This document shows, in pieces, positions 41,024-50,361 of a DNA stretch of 64,000 nucleotides (the first letter of the stretch is position 1; each line of letters opens with the position of its first letter). This DNA is from Acetobacter sacchari. GTDB lineage: Bacteria > Pseudomonadota > Alphaproteobacteria > Acetobacterales > Acetobacteraceae. Below the pieces are notes generated by a model. It made no database searches. It was not told where the DNA came from and saw only the letters and a program-made list of their open reading frames with translations. The DNA is taken from assembly GCF_017377715.1 (NCBI RefSeq), contig NZ_JAFVMF010000017.1, positions 1-64,000 on the forward strand, read 5' to 3'. Both the position numbers and the translations under genes were made by a program.

Positions 41024-41930
41024 TGCCTGGTATCCCGCCGACCCCTTCGGCCAGAAATTCCACGCATAGACGGATCCGGGTCAGATTAGTGCGTTCGGGC
41101 GCGATCAGCATGCTCAGCGGTACGGATGGCAGCCTGTAGTCTGGCAGGACAGGCACGAGCCGCCCGTCCCGCAGGCAGTCTTCCACCAGCCAGCGATGGG
41201 CCGGGCCGAAACCCCTGCCCGCCAGAAACGCCTCCCGCGCCGCCAAACCATGATCGACGATCAAACGGCCATGAAACGGCACGACATGGTTTCCACCCTT
41301 GACGCTCCGCAGGACCAGCCGGTCCGATCCATGCACGCGCGACATTCGCACCCCTTCGCGATCACGCAGATCCACCGGTCGCCGCACCGGCCCAGTACGG
41401 TGCAGCCATTCGGGCGATGCGACCAGAAGGCGCTCGCTTTCCCCCAGGGAGCGTAGTTTCATCGCACAATCGCTCAGGGGACCGAGACGGATGGCGATAT
41501 CGACCCCATCCCGCACCAGATCAATCCGCTCGTCCGTCAGGCCGAATTCCACCCGTATTCCCGGATTCTGGTCTTGAAAGGCATAAATGAGCTGGCTGAC
41601 GTGCAGGACGCCCAACGCGCCGGTGCAAGAGATGCGCACCGTCCCGGCCGTTGCCTGCCGCGTGTCGCGCATCTCCTGACTTGCCTGCTCGACGAGTGAG
41701 AGGATCTGCACACAATGCGCGTAATAACGCGTTCCTTCGTCCGTCAGCGCCGTACGGCGCGTCGTCCGCGTCAGCAGCGACACACCCAGTGCGTCTTCAA
41801 GCTCGCGCAGATGCCGCGTGATCGTCGATTGCCCGGCGCCGGTTTCACGGGCGACGGCCGCCAGATTGCCACGCTCGGCGACCCGCACGAAGGTCCGCAT
41901 CCGCTCCAGTGAGACTGGCGATTGTTCCAT
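41013..41930 (-). CDS. LysR family regulator beside the quinone reductase
   Basis: The 305-residue protein has a helix-turn-helix MRTFVRVAERGNLAAVARET and GAGQSTITRHLRELEDALGV, then a CrgA-like effector domain (FGLTDERIDLVRDGVDIAIR, LGPLSDCAMKLRSLGESERL). The chosen ATG at 41930 removes 28 non-conserved residues that lie in the divergent promoter. It diverges from the MdaB-type quinone reductase at 42032 by 101 bp, its probable target. Confidence 0.9.
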   Translation of the reverse strand: MEQSPVSLERMRTFVRVAERGNLAAVARETGAGQSTITRHLRELEDALGVSLLTRTTRRTALTDEGTRYYAHCVQILSLVEQASQEMRDTRQATAGTVRISCTGALGVLHVSQLIYAFQDQNPGIRVEFGLTDERIDLVRDGVDIAIRLGPLSDCAMKLRSLGESERLLVASPEWLHRTGPVRRPVDLRDREGVRMSRVHGSDRLVLRSVKGGNHVVPFHGRLIVDHGLAAREAFLAGRGFGPAHRWLVEDCLRDGRLVPVLPDYRLPSVPLSMLIAPERTNLTRIRLCVEFLAEGVGGIPGISR

Positions 41931-41964
41931 ATTTCGGCATTCTCCCTTCCGCCATCGCCATATG

Positions 41965-41978
41965 GGATAAGAATATCC
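41965..41978. promoter_or_regulatory. Dyad in the lysR/quinone reductase promoter
   Basis: GGATA-AGAA-TATCC is a perfect 5-4-5 dyad in the middle of the 101-bp divergent spacer. A second imperfect dyad GGAAA...TTTTCC lies at 42000-42011. Either could bind the LysR protein. Confidence 0.4.
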
Positions 41979-42031
41979 TATCGCGTAATCTCGTTGGGAA
42001 ACGAAATTTTCCACGCAATGAGAGTCCGCTC

Positions 42032-42823
42032 ATGAATGTTCTGATCGTCTTCGCCCATCCGGAAAGACACTCGCTCAACGGCGCCCTGCTTGACGTCGCC
42101 GTCTCTGAACTGACGGCCCAGGGACATGACGTTCAGGTGTCGGACCTGTATGCCATGCACTGGAAGGCTGCAGTCGATAAGGATGACTTTCCTGCCCTGT
42201 CGTCCGACGAACCGCTGAAGGTCTGGAAAGCGTCCAATGACGGGTTCGCGGCGAACGCGCTCACGGAGGATGTGAAGGCCGAGCAGGAGAAGCTGCTCTG
42301 GGCCGATACAGTCATTCTGCAGTTCCCGTTGTGGTGGTTCGCCATGCCAGCCATCCTCAAGGGCTGGGTTGACCGGGTCTATGCCTCCGGCTTCGCCTAT
42401 GGGGTGGGCGAACACAGCGAGCAGCGCTGGGGCGACCGGTATGGCGAAGGGGTCATGGCCGGCAAGCGCGCAATGCTGATGGTCACCGCAGGCGGGTGGC
42501 CCGAACATTATTCGGACCGCGGGATCAACGGCCCGATCGACGATCTGCTGTTCCCGATCAATCATGGGATCCTTTTCTATCCCGGCTTCACCGTTCTGCC
42601 GCCCTTCGTGGCCTATCGTGTCGATCGGATGGACAAGCCGAAATTCACGCTTCTCGCGGAACAATTGCGCGAGCGGATGAAGACCCTGGAAACGATCGCG
42701 CCGATTCCTTATCGCAAGCAGAATTACGGCGACTATCAGATCCCGACCATGGAACTGCTGCCCGGACTGGCGCCGCCGGGTACGCGCGGCTTCGAGGTGC
42801 ATCTGGCCCCTGAGCGCGACTGA
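42032..42823 (+). CDS. NAD(P)H quinone reductase (flavodoxin-fold, KefF/NQO-like)
   Basis: The 263-residue protein has the flavodoxin-like_2 fold: MNVLIVFAHPERHSLNGALL, LWADTVILQFPLWWFAMPAI and LKGWVDRVYASGFAYGVGEH, the quinone reductase signature. MLMVTAGGWPEHYSDRGING follows, with the FMN/FAD-binding TAGG. It makes two-electron reductions of quinones and so avoids radical formation. It is divergent from the LysR gene at 41013-41930. Confidence 0.91.
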   Translation: MNVLIVFAHPERHSLNGALLDVAVSELTAQGHDVQVSDLYAMHWKAAVDKDDFPALSSDEPLKVWKASNDGFAANALTEDVKAEQEKLLWADTVILQFPLWWFAMPAILKGWVDRVYASGFAYGVGEHSEQRWGDRYGEGVMAGKRAMLMVTAGGWPEHYSDRGINGPIDDLLFPINHGILFYPGFTVLPPFVAYRVDRMDKPKFTLLAEQLRERMKTLETIAPIPYRKQNYGDYQIPTMELLPGLAPPGTRGFEVHLAPERD

Positions 42824-42880
42824 CGTCGCGCCGTAATGAGGGAGGCGAGGCATTACTCATAGCCAACGGTGACCGGACGC

Positions 42881-43807
42881 ATGCATCTGACCGAACTGCG
42901 TTATCTGCTGACGGTTATCGAAGCCGGAAGTTTCGGTCGGGCCGCCCAGTCCTTGCACCTCCAGGTATCGACACTCAGCCGTGCGATCAGCCGGCTGGAG
43001 GACAGATTGGGCGTGACGCTCCTGGAGCGGACGCCGGCCGGAATCCGAACCACCGCGTCGGGACGACTGGCGACACGCTATATCCGCCGTGTGCTGCATG
43101 AAACGCATGCAATGGAGGACACACTGGCTCGCGGCAGTGTCGGAGAGACGGGCGAGATCCGCCTGGGCCTGCATCTTCCGCCGATCAGTCCTGTTCTGAT
43201 GGCCCTGCTGCTCGAATGGCACACGGCCCATCCGGGCGTCACCGTTGCACCCTGTGAATTTGGCGAAGAAAGCCTTCACGCGGCCCTGGCGGGTTGCCGG
43301 GTCGACGTCGCTCTGATCCCGGACTGCCTGCTGCAGAATCACGAAACGGCCCTACCAGTCTATGCCGAGCCTCTGATGGCCGTGCTACCAGCCGGTCACC
43401 ACCTGGTTGGCCACAATATGCTGCATTGGGCGAGTCTGGAGAACGAGATCCTTCTGCTCGGTGCCTCGGGCAAGGGGACCATCTGCCGGGATTTCTATAT
43501 GGCTCGGCTGCCTGGTGCTCGCCTACGTATCCTTGAGGCCAGCATCCTGAGCGTACTCGCCTTCGTGCGTGCGGGATATGGTATCACGATTACCGCCCAG
43601 GCCTATTCCGCCTTGAAGTTTCCCGAGTTGGTATTCGTGCCCATCGATGAAGGCACGGCCTGTCTGCCTGTCAGTCTGGCGTGGCGCCCAGAAAGCGAAG
43701 ATCCGGTGATCGGAAAGTTCGTCGCCTTCGTCCGGGGGCGCGCTGCATCCCATTCCCACACGCCCCCTCTCGCCGCGACTTCCCCATTCCAATGTCCCTG
43801 TTCATGA
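42881..43807 (+). CDS. LysR family regulator
   Basis: The 308-residue protein starts MHLTELRYLLTVIEAGSFGR and has LQVSTLSRAISRLEDRLGVT as recognition region. Its effector domain begins GEIRLGLHLPPISPVLMALL. It is the intact version of the family that appears broken at 49237-51204 and as a 3' remnant at 9588-9905. A GTG at 42869 is also possible. It precedes the ketopantoate-reductase-like gene on the same strand. Confidence 0.9.
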   Translation: MHLTELRYLLTVIEAGSFGRAAQSLHLQVSTLSRAISRLEDRLGVTLLERTPAGIRTTASGRLATRYIRRVLHETHAMEDTLARGSVGETGEIRLGLHLPPISPVLMALLLEWHTAHPGVTVAPCEFGEESLHAALAGCRVDVALIPDCLLQNHETALPVYAEPLMAVLPAGHHLVGHNMLHWASLENEILLLGASGKGTICRDFYMARLPGARLRILEASILSVLAFVRAGYGITITAQAYSALKFPELVFVPIDEGTACLPVSLAWRPESEDPVIGKFVAFVRGRAASHSHTPPLAATSPFQCPCS

Positions 43808-43889
43808 CCAGAGCGCATTGATGGTATCAACGGCGAAACTTGCGTCGCCGGCCTCGCGGCGCGGCAGTCCCGGAACAAGGAATGACACC

Positions 43890-44810
43890 ATGAGTCCAAA
43901 AGTCCTGATCGTCGGCGCAGGTGCGGTTGGGGGATATTTTGGGGCCCGAATGGCGACGGCGGGACATGACGTCACGTTCCTGGTGCGGCCCAACCGGTTG
44001 CGGCAGCTGCGCACGGATGGGCTGCGGCTAATCAGTCCGTTGGGGGACGCCAGCCTCGCGCCGAAAATGGTGACATCCAACGGCATCGATGGCCCTTATG
44101 ACGTCATTCTTCTCAGCGTAAAGGCATACTCCCTCGCGTCCGCGATGGACGATTTCGCTGCCGCCGTCGGCCCGGACACGCGCATCATACCCCTTCTCAA
44201 TGGCATGCGGCATCTCGATGTGCTGGCAGAGCATTTCGGAGATCCGAAGGTCCTGGGTGGGACGTGTTTCATCGTCAGCAAGTTGGATTCTGAAGGACAG
44301 GTCGTTCAAGTGGGATCACTCCCCAAACTGACCTTTGGCCCGCGATCCGCTGGCGACGACTCCTCGATCCGGAACCTCAAGGACGCTCTCTCCGGTCCTG
44401 GCTTCGAGACTGTATTGTCGGACAACATCATTCAGGAGATGTGGAACAAATGGGCTCTGCTGGCATCGCTGGGCACCGTATGTTGCCTGATGCGGGCCAC
44501 CGTGGGGGAAGTGGCCAGCGCGCCCGCGGGTGAGGAATTCGCGCGGGCGACGATCGGTGAATGCGCTTCTATTGCCGCGGCGGCGGGATATCCGCTCACC
44601 GAGGAGACCCTGGGCGGTATCGTCCGGCTGCTGACTGCAAAGGAATCCTCCCTGACATCGTCCATGTTCCGTGATCTGTCCCAAGGCGCTCCCATCGAGG
44701 CGACGCAGATCATTGGCGACCTCGTGAAGCGTGCCCGCGCGCATCAGATTGCCACGCCGATTCTCGATCTGACCAATCTCAATCTCACTGTCTACGAACA
44801 GAGAAGGTGA
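43890..44810 (+). CDS. Ketopantoate reductase family protein (PanE/ApbA-like)
   Basis: The 306-residue protein has a Rossmann start KVLIVGAGAVGGYFGARMAT, then DVILLSVKAYSLASAMDDFA with the catalytic-lysine region of PanE (SVKAY), IPLLNGMRHLDVLAEHFG, and the C-terminal SSMFRDLSQGAPIEATQIIG domain. NADPH reduction of 2-ketopantoate or a related 2-oxo acid is expected. In this accessory setting a role outside pantothenate synthesis is possible. Confidence 0.88.
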   Translation: MSPKVLIVGAGAVGGYFGARMATAGHDVTFLVRPNRLRQLRTDGLRLISPLGDASLAPKMVTSNGIDGPYDVILLSVKAYSLASAMDDFAAAVGPDTRIIPLLNGMRHLDVLAEHFGDPKVLGGTCFIVSKLDSEGQVVQVGSLPKLTFGPRSAGDDSSIRNLKDALSGPGFETVLSDNIIQEMWNKWALLASLGTVCCLMRATVGEVASAPAGEEFARATIGECASIAAAAGYPLTEETLGGIVRLLTAKESSLTSSMFRDLSQGAPIEATQIIGDLVKRARAHQIATPILDLTNLNLTVYEQRR

Positions 44811-44953
44811 CCCAGCTCTGGTCAAGTGGTTTGAGTCGCCGGGAGATTTGGCGGAAGCCAATTTTCTCGAATTACGCGGTAAGGGAATTTATCATCATAA
44901 TCGAGCAGTTGTATCCAATCCTGTACACTGAATGATGAGAAATAGACGGTTGC

Positions 44954-46123
44954 TCACAGTCCAATCAATGTGATCATTCCGGTTACGGCCGCACCGAAAG
45001 CCACGTCAGGGATTCCCATGAAAGCCAAAATGAGCCCACCCAAGGCCCCGCCAACGGAGATGCCAAAGAACTGCATCGAATAGTGCAGCGCAAGAATGGC
45101 GGCGTGTTGGCCTGGAGCCATATCCGTCATTCTATGCTGTTGTGCGATACCGCCGCTCCACCAAGCACCGCCCCATAAAGCCGCCAACAGGATCATGACC
45201 GCCGTTTCGGCGCGTCCAGAATGGTGCAGGGTGGCGAGGCCTCCCATCAAACTAAACAGGCCAACCATGATCCCGATCGAAATGAAAAGGATGCGCCGAG
45301 ATCCATAGCGGTTGATCATCGATCCAGCGGCAACGCCCGCTACAGTTGCGACTGCGCCGAACACGGCCATTAACGCCGCGACCCATCTGGAATCCATACC
45401 GGCCGCCTGATGGGCCAGCGGGGTCAGATACGTATAGGCGGTCAACGCACAGACGAAGAGCCCAAACGATACGGCCAGTCCTCGCCGGACAGACGATTGC
45501 CGCAGAAGGGCAAAGCGTGTCTGAAATGGGACGATTGGCGCCGGCGGTACGGATGGAAGCATCAGCCCGATGCCGACGGCTGCCGCTCCTCCCAATGAAG
45601 CTACGAGCATGAACGCCCCCTGCCATCCCCATACGGTGCCGGCTATTGTCCCTAAAGGTGCGCCCATGGCCAGTGCCAGCGCATTACCGGTCGCGGTGAT
45701 CGAAAGGGCATGGCCTCTCTTTTCGGGTGGCGACAGCGCCACCGCCGCAGCACTCGCCGGCGCCATGAACAGTGCGGCAGTCAGTGCGGCCAATACGCGC
45801 GCCAACGCCAGGAACCACCAGGATTGCGCGAAGGCTGCCAATAGATTCGCCAGAGAGAATCCAACGAGCGCAAGGATAATGAGGCGCTTGCGTGGGAAGG
45901 AATCCAGCCAGGCGACAAGAACCGGACCACCCAAGGCATAAGAAAGGGCAAAAATGGTCACTAACTGCCCACATGCCGCTACGGACACGTGGAGGTCCGC
46001 TGAAATCATCGGCAGGAGCCCAGCGATCGCGTATCCCTCCGTCCCGATCGCGAACGTGCCGAATGCCAGAAGGAGGATTCTTGGGTCGATCATAGTATGA
46101 TGGTATAACAACCCTTGTACCAT
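44954..46123 (-). CDS. MFS exporter (AraJ/YdhP-like)
   Basis: The 389-residue protein has 12 membrane segments. FGTFAIGTEGYAIAGLLPMI is the DHA1 opening, SYALGGPVLVAWLDSFPRKR the loop 2-3 motif, and RVLAALTAALFMAPASAAAV leads to segment 5. The ATG at 46123 has GGAGG upstream; one at 46093 lacks a ribosome site but fits homologues equally well. It is divergent from an ArsR-type regulator, which probably represses it. Confidence 0.87.
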   Translation of the reverse strand: MVQGLLYHHTMIDPRILLLAFGTFAIGTEGYAIAGLLPMISADLHVSVAACGQLVTIFALSYALGGPVLVAWLDSFPRKRLIILALVGFSLANLLAAFAQSWWFLALARVLAALTAALFMAPASAAAVALSPPEKRGHALSITATGNALALAMGAPLGTIAGTVWGWQGAFMLVASLGGAAAVGIGLMLPSVPPAPIVPFQTRFALLRQSSVRRGLAVSFGLFVCALTAYTYLTPLAHQAAGMDSRWVAALMAVFGAVATVAGVAAGSMINRYGSRRILFISIGIMVGLFSLMGGLATLHHSGRAETAVMILLAALWGGAWWSGGIAQQHRMTDMAPGQHAAILALHYSMQFFGISVGGALGGLILAFMGIPDVAFGAAVTGMITLIGL

Positions 46124-46166
46124 TGTCAGCGGTGCCTCCGTTCAAGAATCGTTGTATCGTCGTGTC

Positions 46167-46520
46167 ATGCGTGAACGCCGCCACATAGACCCGAGCGATG
46201 TCGACCTCCCGACCCTGATGACGGCTTTCACCGATCCACTGCGCCTGCGCATCATCGGGATTCTCGACCGGAATGGGGAGACGCCCTGCGCTGCAATCTA
46301 TCATGAGATAGGCATCAGCAAATCCGGCGCTTCCCACCATTTTCGGGTGCTGCGCGAGACTGGCGTCCTGCTGTCCCGTACGTCAGGACGCGATCATTAT
46401 GCGTGTCTCAGGCGTGAGGAACTGGAGAAAGCCTACCCAGGCATTCTCGATGCGGTGTTGGGTGAACTGAGACGCCAAGCATCAATTGAACGCGAAAGAG
46501 ATTCACCCGTTGCGAAGTAG
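46167..46520 (+). CDS. ArsR family winged-helix regulator
   Basis: The 117-residue protein has the ArsR fold: LMTAFTDPLRLRIIGILDRN, then IYHEIGISKSGASHHFRVLR and ETGVLLSRTSGRDHYACLRR. It lacks the ELCVCDL metal-binding box of metalloid sensors, so it likely answers an organic ligand or redox signal. The divergent spacer contains an ATAGTATGATGGTATAAC segment that could be its site. It starts at ATG 46167; a TTG at 46152 is less likely. Confidence 0.85.
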   Translation: MRERRHIDPSDVDLPTLMTAFTDPLRLRIIGILDRNGETPCAAIYHEIGISKSGASHHFRVLRETGVLLSRTSGRDHYACLRREELEKAYPGILDAVLGELRRQASIERERDSPVAK

Positions 46521-46826
46521 TATTATTTGTTCTGTTTATTTTCTAGGAAATAGATTCCTCTTACGTTCGTTATCTACACACCGAAATAGTCAATATTTAT
46601 CATGTGTTTAATATTTTTTAGTTTTGGAAACACAATTCGAAAAACATATGACTGCAAAAACTCGTGTATTGCCAACTCATCCGCTCAAATCTTCCTCGCC
46701 AGAAGGGACACAAAGTAAGTGACTAAATTCGACGTTTGTACCTGGAACGACGACAGAAGGAAGATTGACCAGGTGTGTCTCAAAGCCGTGAAAGAAAGTG
46801 ACTTCATATGAGAGCAGGTGAGAAAT
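46521..46826. other. AT-rich spacer without a gene
   Basis: This 306-bp stretch is AT-rich and contains no credible frame. It has two CATATG words, at 46645 and 46805, and GGTGAG as the ribosome site of the following lysR gene. The lysR promoter must be here. Confidence 0.4.
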
Positions 46827-47798
46827 ATGATGCAACTCTCCATGAGATCGTTGCACGCCATGCATCCCAAAGACCTCTCCCTTCTTGCCGCACTCGATCT
46901 CCTGCTGACCGAAGGCAGTGTCGCGCGTGCCGCCGCACGCATGAATCTCAGCACACCCGCGATGAGCCGTATCCTCGGCCATATCCGCGATCTGACTGGC
47001 GATCCAATTTTCGTGCGCGCTGGCCGGAGCCTCGTCCCCACGCCGAGAGCCGAAGCCATGCGTCTGCCGGTACGGGAATTGGTCGCCCGCGCGCGGAGCA
47101 TTCTGGGTAATGCCGGGGATCTGGATCTCGATCGTCTCGATCGAACCTTTACCCTACGTGCAACGGATAGTTTTATCGGCTCCTTCGGGCCGCGTCTCGC
47201 CGGCCATCTCACAACTCTTGCGCCAAAAGTCCGACTTCGTTTCGTACCGCAAAGGGACGAGAGTGTCGACGATCTGCGGGAAGGGCAAGTTGACTTGGAT
47301 ATTGGAGCAATTAGCCATACCGGCCCGGAAATCATGACGCAAACTATTCTGTCAGACCGATTTGTCGGCGTCGTGCGGCCTGGGCATCCGCTTTCAAGTG
47401 GTCGTATTACGTCTGCCCGTTTCTCTCGTCAGCGGCATATTTCTGCGTCCCGCCGCGGTCGAATGCATGGTCCGGTAGATCAGGCGCTGGGTAGCCTCAA
47501 TCTATCACGAAATGTCGTAACGATCGTGCCCACTTTTTCGGATGCCTTATTATTCGCACGCCAATCTGAACTTGTGGCAGTCGTTCCTGATCGACTGACG
47601 GAAGTAGCGCGACAGGACATGGTCTCCTTCCCGCTCCCGGTCGAAACCGGATTGCTCAACATCTCGCAAGCCTGGCACCCAAGGTTCCAAGCCGATGCAA
47701 CACATCAATGGCTGCGCGCCTGTGTTCGAGAGATCTGCGCCGAAGACACCAGCAGCAAGCAGGCGTATTGCAAAATACAAAACAATAAAATCAGATAA
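46827..47798 (+). CDS. LysR family regulator (NodD-like), paralogue of 37933-38886
   Basis: The 323-residue protein has DLSLLAALDLLLTEGSVARA and ARMNLSTPAMSRILGHIRDL as the DNA-binding part, then GRSLVPTPRAEAMR. The effector domain has GVVRPGHPLSSGRITSARFS, SASRRGRMHGPVDQALGSLN and SQAWHPRFQADATHQWLRAC. It mirrors the pump regulator at 37933. It precedes an MFS gene on the same strand, 119 bp away, which it likely controls. The ATG at 46827 is preferred to a GTG at 46818. Confidence 0.88.
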   Translation: MMQLSMRSLHAMHPKDLSLLAALDLLLTEGSVARAAARMNLSTPAMSRILGHIRDLTGDPIFVRAGRSLVPTPRAEAMRLPVRELVARARSILGNAGDLDLDRLDRTFTLRATDSFIGSFGPRLAGHLTTLAPKVRLRFVPQRDESVDDLREGQVDLDIGAISHTGPEIMTQTILSDRFVGVVRPGHPLSSGRITSARFSRQRHISASRRGRMHGPVDQALGSLNLSRNVVTIVPTFSDALLFARQSELVAVVPDRLTEVARQDMVSFPLPVETGLLNISQAWHPRFQADATHQWLRACVREICAEDTSSKQAYCKIQNNKIR

Positions 47799-47917
47799 TT
47801 TCAATTATCGCGTGATCGCAGATAACGCAGTGTCTGTCTGGCAGCCATCCTCGATTCTATTGCGGGAACAGGGTCGTTACGAAACCTGCTCTTAGCAGAC
47901 CATGACGGAGATACCGT

Positions 47918-49150
47918 GTGTCATCCACCACATCAACGGCGACGAGTAACATCACGCCCCTATCGGGCAGCCAAGCTACACAGCGGCTGTTGCCGTTCGC
48001 GCTGCTTGTTTTTCTAGGCTACTTGAGTGTCGGCATGCCGTTGGCGGTCCTTCCCGGCTATATTCACGAGACATTGGATTTTGGTCCGACAGTCGTCGGT
48101 TGGGTTATCGCCACCCAATCCATAGGAACATTGCTTACACGCCAATTCGCGGGTCTCATCACGGACACGCGCGGCGCGAAGAATGCGGTTATCGTTGGCA
48201 CTGTGGGATGCGCTTTGGCCGGGCTCGGGTATGGCATATCGGGCATAATCAACGCCATGCATATATGGAGCCTTGTCGCTCTTCTGGCCGGGCGTGCAAT
48301 GCTGGGATTGGGGGAGAGCCTCCTGATTACTGGTGCTTTGTCTTGGTGCATCGGAACCGTCGGTCCGCGCCATACCGGTCGCGCGATGGTCTGGGTTGGA
48401 ATTGCCATGTTCGGCGCCATCGGGGCTGGTGCCCCCATTGGGGCCGCGATCATGAACAAGTACGGTTTTATGGCAGTTGCCGCTACGGCTTCCGTTTTGC
48501 CGCTTTTCGCTCTAACGGTGGGGCTGCGAAAGGCATCGATTGCGCCGAACGGAGGACGACGACTAGCTTTCCATAAAGTGGTCGGTCTGATCTGGCGGCA
48601 TGGTATGGCCCTTGCCCTGAGTACTGTCGGCTTCGGCACGCTTTTTGCTTTTCTCGGTCTGGATTACGCGGCTCAAGGCTGGTCCGGCGCACCTTACGGG
48701 CTAACCGCTTTCGGTATCGCATATGTCGCGGCACGCTTGTTTTTCGGCGGCCTGCCGGATCAGCTTGGTGGCCAGAAAGTCGCAATGGTCACGATCCCGA
48801 TCCAGGGACTGGGGTTGATCGCCTTATGGCTGGCGCCGAACCCGGTCGCGGCCTTAGCGGGATCCGCACTTCTCGGGGCCGGATATTCACTTACTTTCCC
48901 CGCGTTGGGTGTCGACGCGGTACGGTATGTTCCTCCACAAAACCGTGGCGCGGCCATGGGCGCCTATGTGGCGTTCGTCGATATTGGGCTGGGCATTACG
49001 GGACCGATCGCAGGCACCGTCGCAAGTCATTTTAACTATCCAGCCACATTTTTTGTTGCTGCGATCGCAACCATCGTCGCGATATTCGCCGCAGTGCAAG
49101 CTCACCGAAAGGATGGAACGCGCGCAATAGGGACCGATAGTTTTTCGTAA
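47918..49150 (+). CDS. MFS transporter (YhhS/YfcJ-like)
   Basis: The 410-residue protein has 12 membrane segments: LLVFLGYLSVGMPLAVLPGY in segment 1, SIGTLLTRQFAGLITDTRGA covering the loop 2-3 motif, and GRAMLGLGESLLITGALSWC in segments 4-5. The start is GTG at 47918 with ACGGAG upstream. YhhS-like members export sugars, biosurfactants or drugs such as arabinose analogues and glyphosate; the substrate here is unknown. Confidence 0.87.
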   Translation: MSSTTSTATSNITPLSGSQATQRLLPFALLVFLGYLSVGMPLAVLPGYIHETLDFGPTVVGWVIATQSIGTLLTRQFAGLITDTRGAKNAVIVGTVGCALAGLGYGISGIINAMHIWSLVALLAGRAMLGLGESLLITGALSWCIGTVGPRHTGRAMVWVGIAMFGAIGAGAPIGAAIMNKYGFMAVAATASVLPLFALTVGLRKASIAPNGGRRLAFHKVVGLIWRHGMALALSTVGFGTLFAFLGLDYAAQGWSGAPYGLTAFGIAYVAARLFFGGLPDQLGGQKVAMVTIPIQGLGLIALWLAPNPVAALAGSALLGAGYSLTFPALGVDAVRYVPPQNRGAAMGAYVAFVDIGLGITGPIAGTVASHFNYPATFFVAAIATIVAIFAAVQAHRKDGTRAIGTDSFS

Positions 49151-49319
49151 CATCAACAACCATCGAACAATATCCAATAATTCATAAGCACAAAGATTAA
49201 ACGCTGTAGAAATTATACAATAAAGCAGGCCACCTCATGCATCTCGCGGAACTGCGCTATTTTTTTCCGTGCTCGAAGCCGGAAGTTTCGGGAAGGCCGC
49301 GCAATCCTTGCAGATGCTA

Positions 49320-50361
49320 GAGCGCGTCCACTGAACTATGAATCGTGGGGATGACGCGGAGCGTGGATTGTGATTCACCGTTTTCATTGATGGAGATGGT
49401 GATGGCGCGAGCATTGAGTGACGATCTTCGGGTGCGCGTTCTGGAAGCCGGCGCAGCGGGCGGGTCAGCCCGTTCAGTAGCGAAGCGGTTCGGGATCGGG
49501 ATTTCGACGGCGATCCGGTGGCTTCGACGCGAGCGTGAAAGCGGCGAACGGGCGGCGCGCCGTCAGGGCAAGCCACGCGGTTCGCGGCTGGACGGGCATG
49601 AAGCCTTTATTGTTGGCATGATTGAAGCGCAAACAGACATCACGCTCAACGAGATGGTGGCGCGCCTGCAGGGTGAGCAGTCCGTCGGGATCGGCCGCAG
49701 TATGCTCAGCCGATGGCTGCGGCAGCGCGGGTGGACATTCAAAAAGAGACCGCACATGCATTGGAGCAGGAGCGCGAAGATGTGCTGACACGTCGGCAGG
49801 ACTGGTTCGACGGCCAGCCTGACCTCGATCCGTACCGCCTGGTCTTCATCGACGAAACCAGCCTCTCCACGAAGATGGCACGCCTGCGTGGTCGCGCTTT
49901 ACGCGGAGAACGCTGTCGGGCTGGCGTTCCTCATGGCCATTGGAAAACAACGACTTTCACCGCCGGCTTGCGCCTCACGGGTATGACTGCACCCTTCGTG
50001 CATGATGGCGCCATGAACGGCGAGATTTTTCAGGCCTATGTCGAGCATGTTCTCGTGCCGACGCTCAGCCCGGGCGATATCGCTGTGCTGGACAATCTGC
50101 CCGCTCACAGGGTTCCGGGAGCGCGAAAGGCCATCGAACGAGTGGGGGCATGTATGATGTTCCTGCCTCCCTATAGTCCCGATTTCAACCCGATCGAAAT
50201 GGCATTCGCCAAGTTCAAGGCCCTCTTACGCGCCAAGGCAGCAAGAACCGTCACAGCGCTATGGGACGCCGCCGGATCGGTCCTGGATGATTTCACTCCG
50301 GACGAATGTGCCAACTTTTTCACCGCCGCAGGCTATGAACCGGAATAACGTGGACGTGCTC
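49320..50361 (+). mobile_element. IS630-family insertion sequence
   Basis: The 1042-bp element is flanked by TA on both sides (49318-49319 and 50362-50363), the target duplication of the IS630/mariner group. The ends are inverted repeats: GAGCGCGTCCAC at the left and, reversed, GAGCACGTCCAC at the right (11 of 12). Removing the element and one TA joins SLQM-L-VSTLSQ in frame, as in the intact paralogue, which fixes the borders. It codes for a two-frame transposase. Confidence 0.92.
49402..50348 (+). CDS. IS630 transposase, two frames joined by -1 frameshift
   Basis: The first frame (49402-49788) encodes the helix-turn-helix part: LSDDLRVRVLEAGAAGGSAR, AKRFGIGISTAIRWLRRERE, and EMVARLQGEQSVGIGRSMLS. 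The second frame, 1 base back, encodes the DDE catalytic part: YRLVFIDETSLSTKMARLRG, GDIAVLDNLPAHRVPGARKA and LPPYSPDFNPIEMAFAKFKA with the Asp, Asp and Glu residues. The frames overlap at 49713-49788, where TTC-AAA-AAG gives a C-AAA-AAG slippery site near 49740. A programmed -1 shift is therefore likely. Confidence 0.87.

Noticed and set aside
43294..43536. 80-residue plus-strand frame inside the LysR gene
   Set aside because: Out-of-frame shadow of the intact LysR gene.
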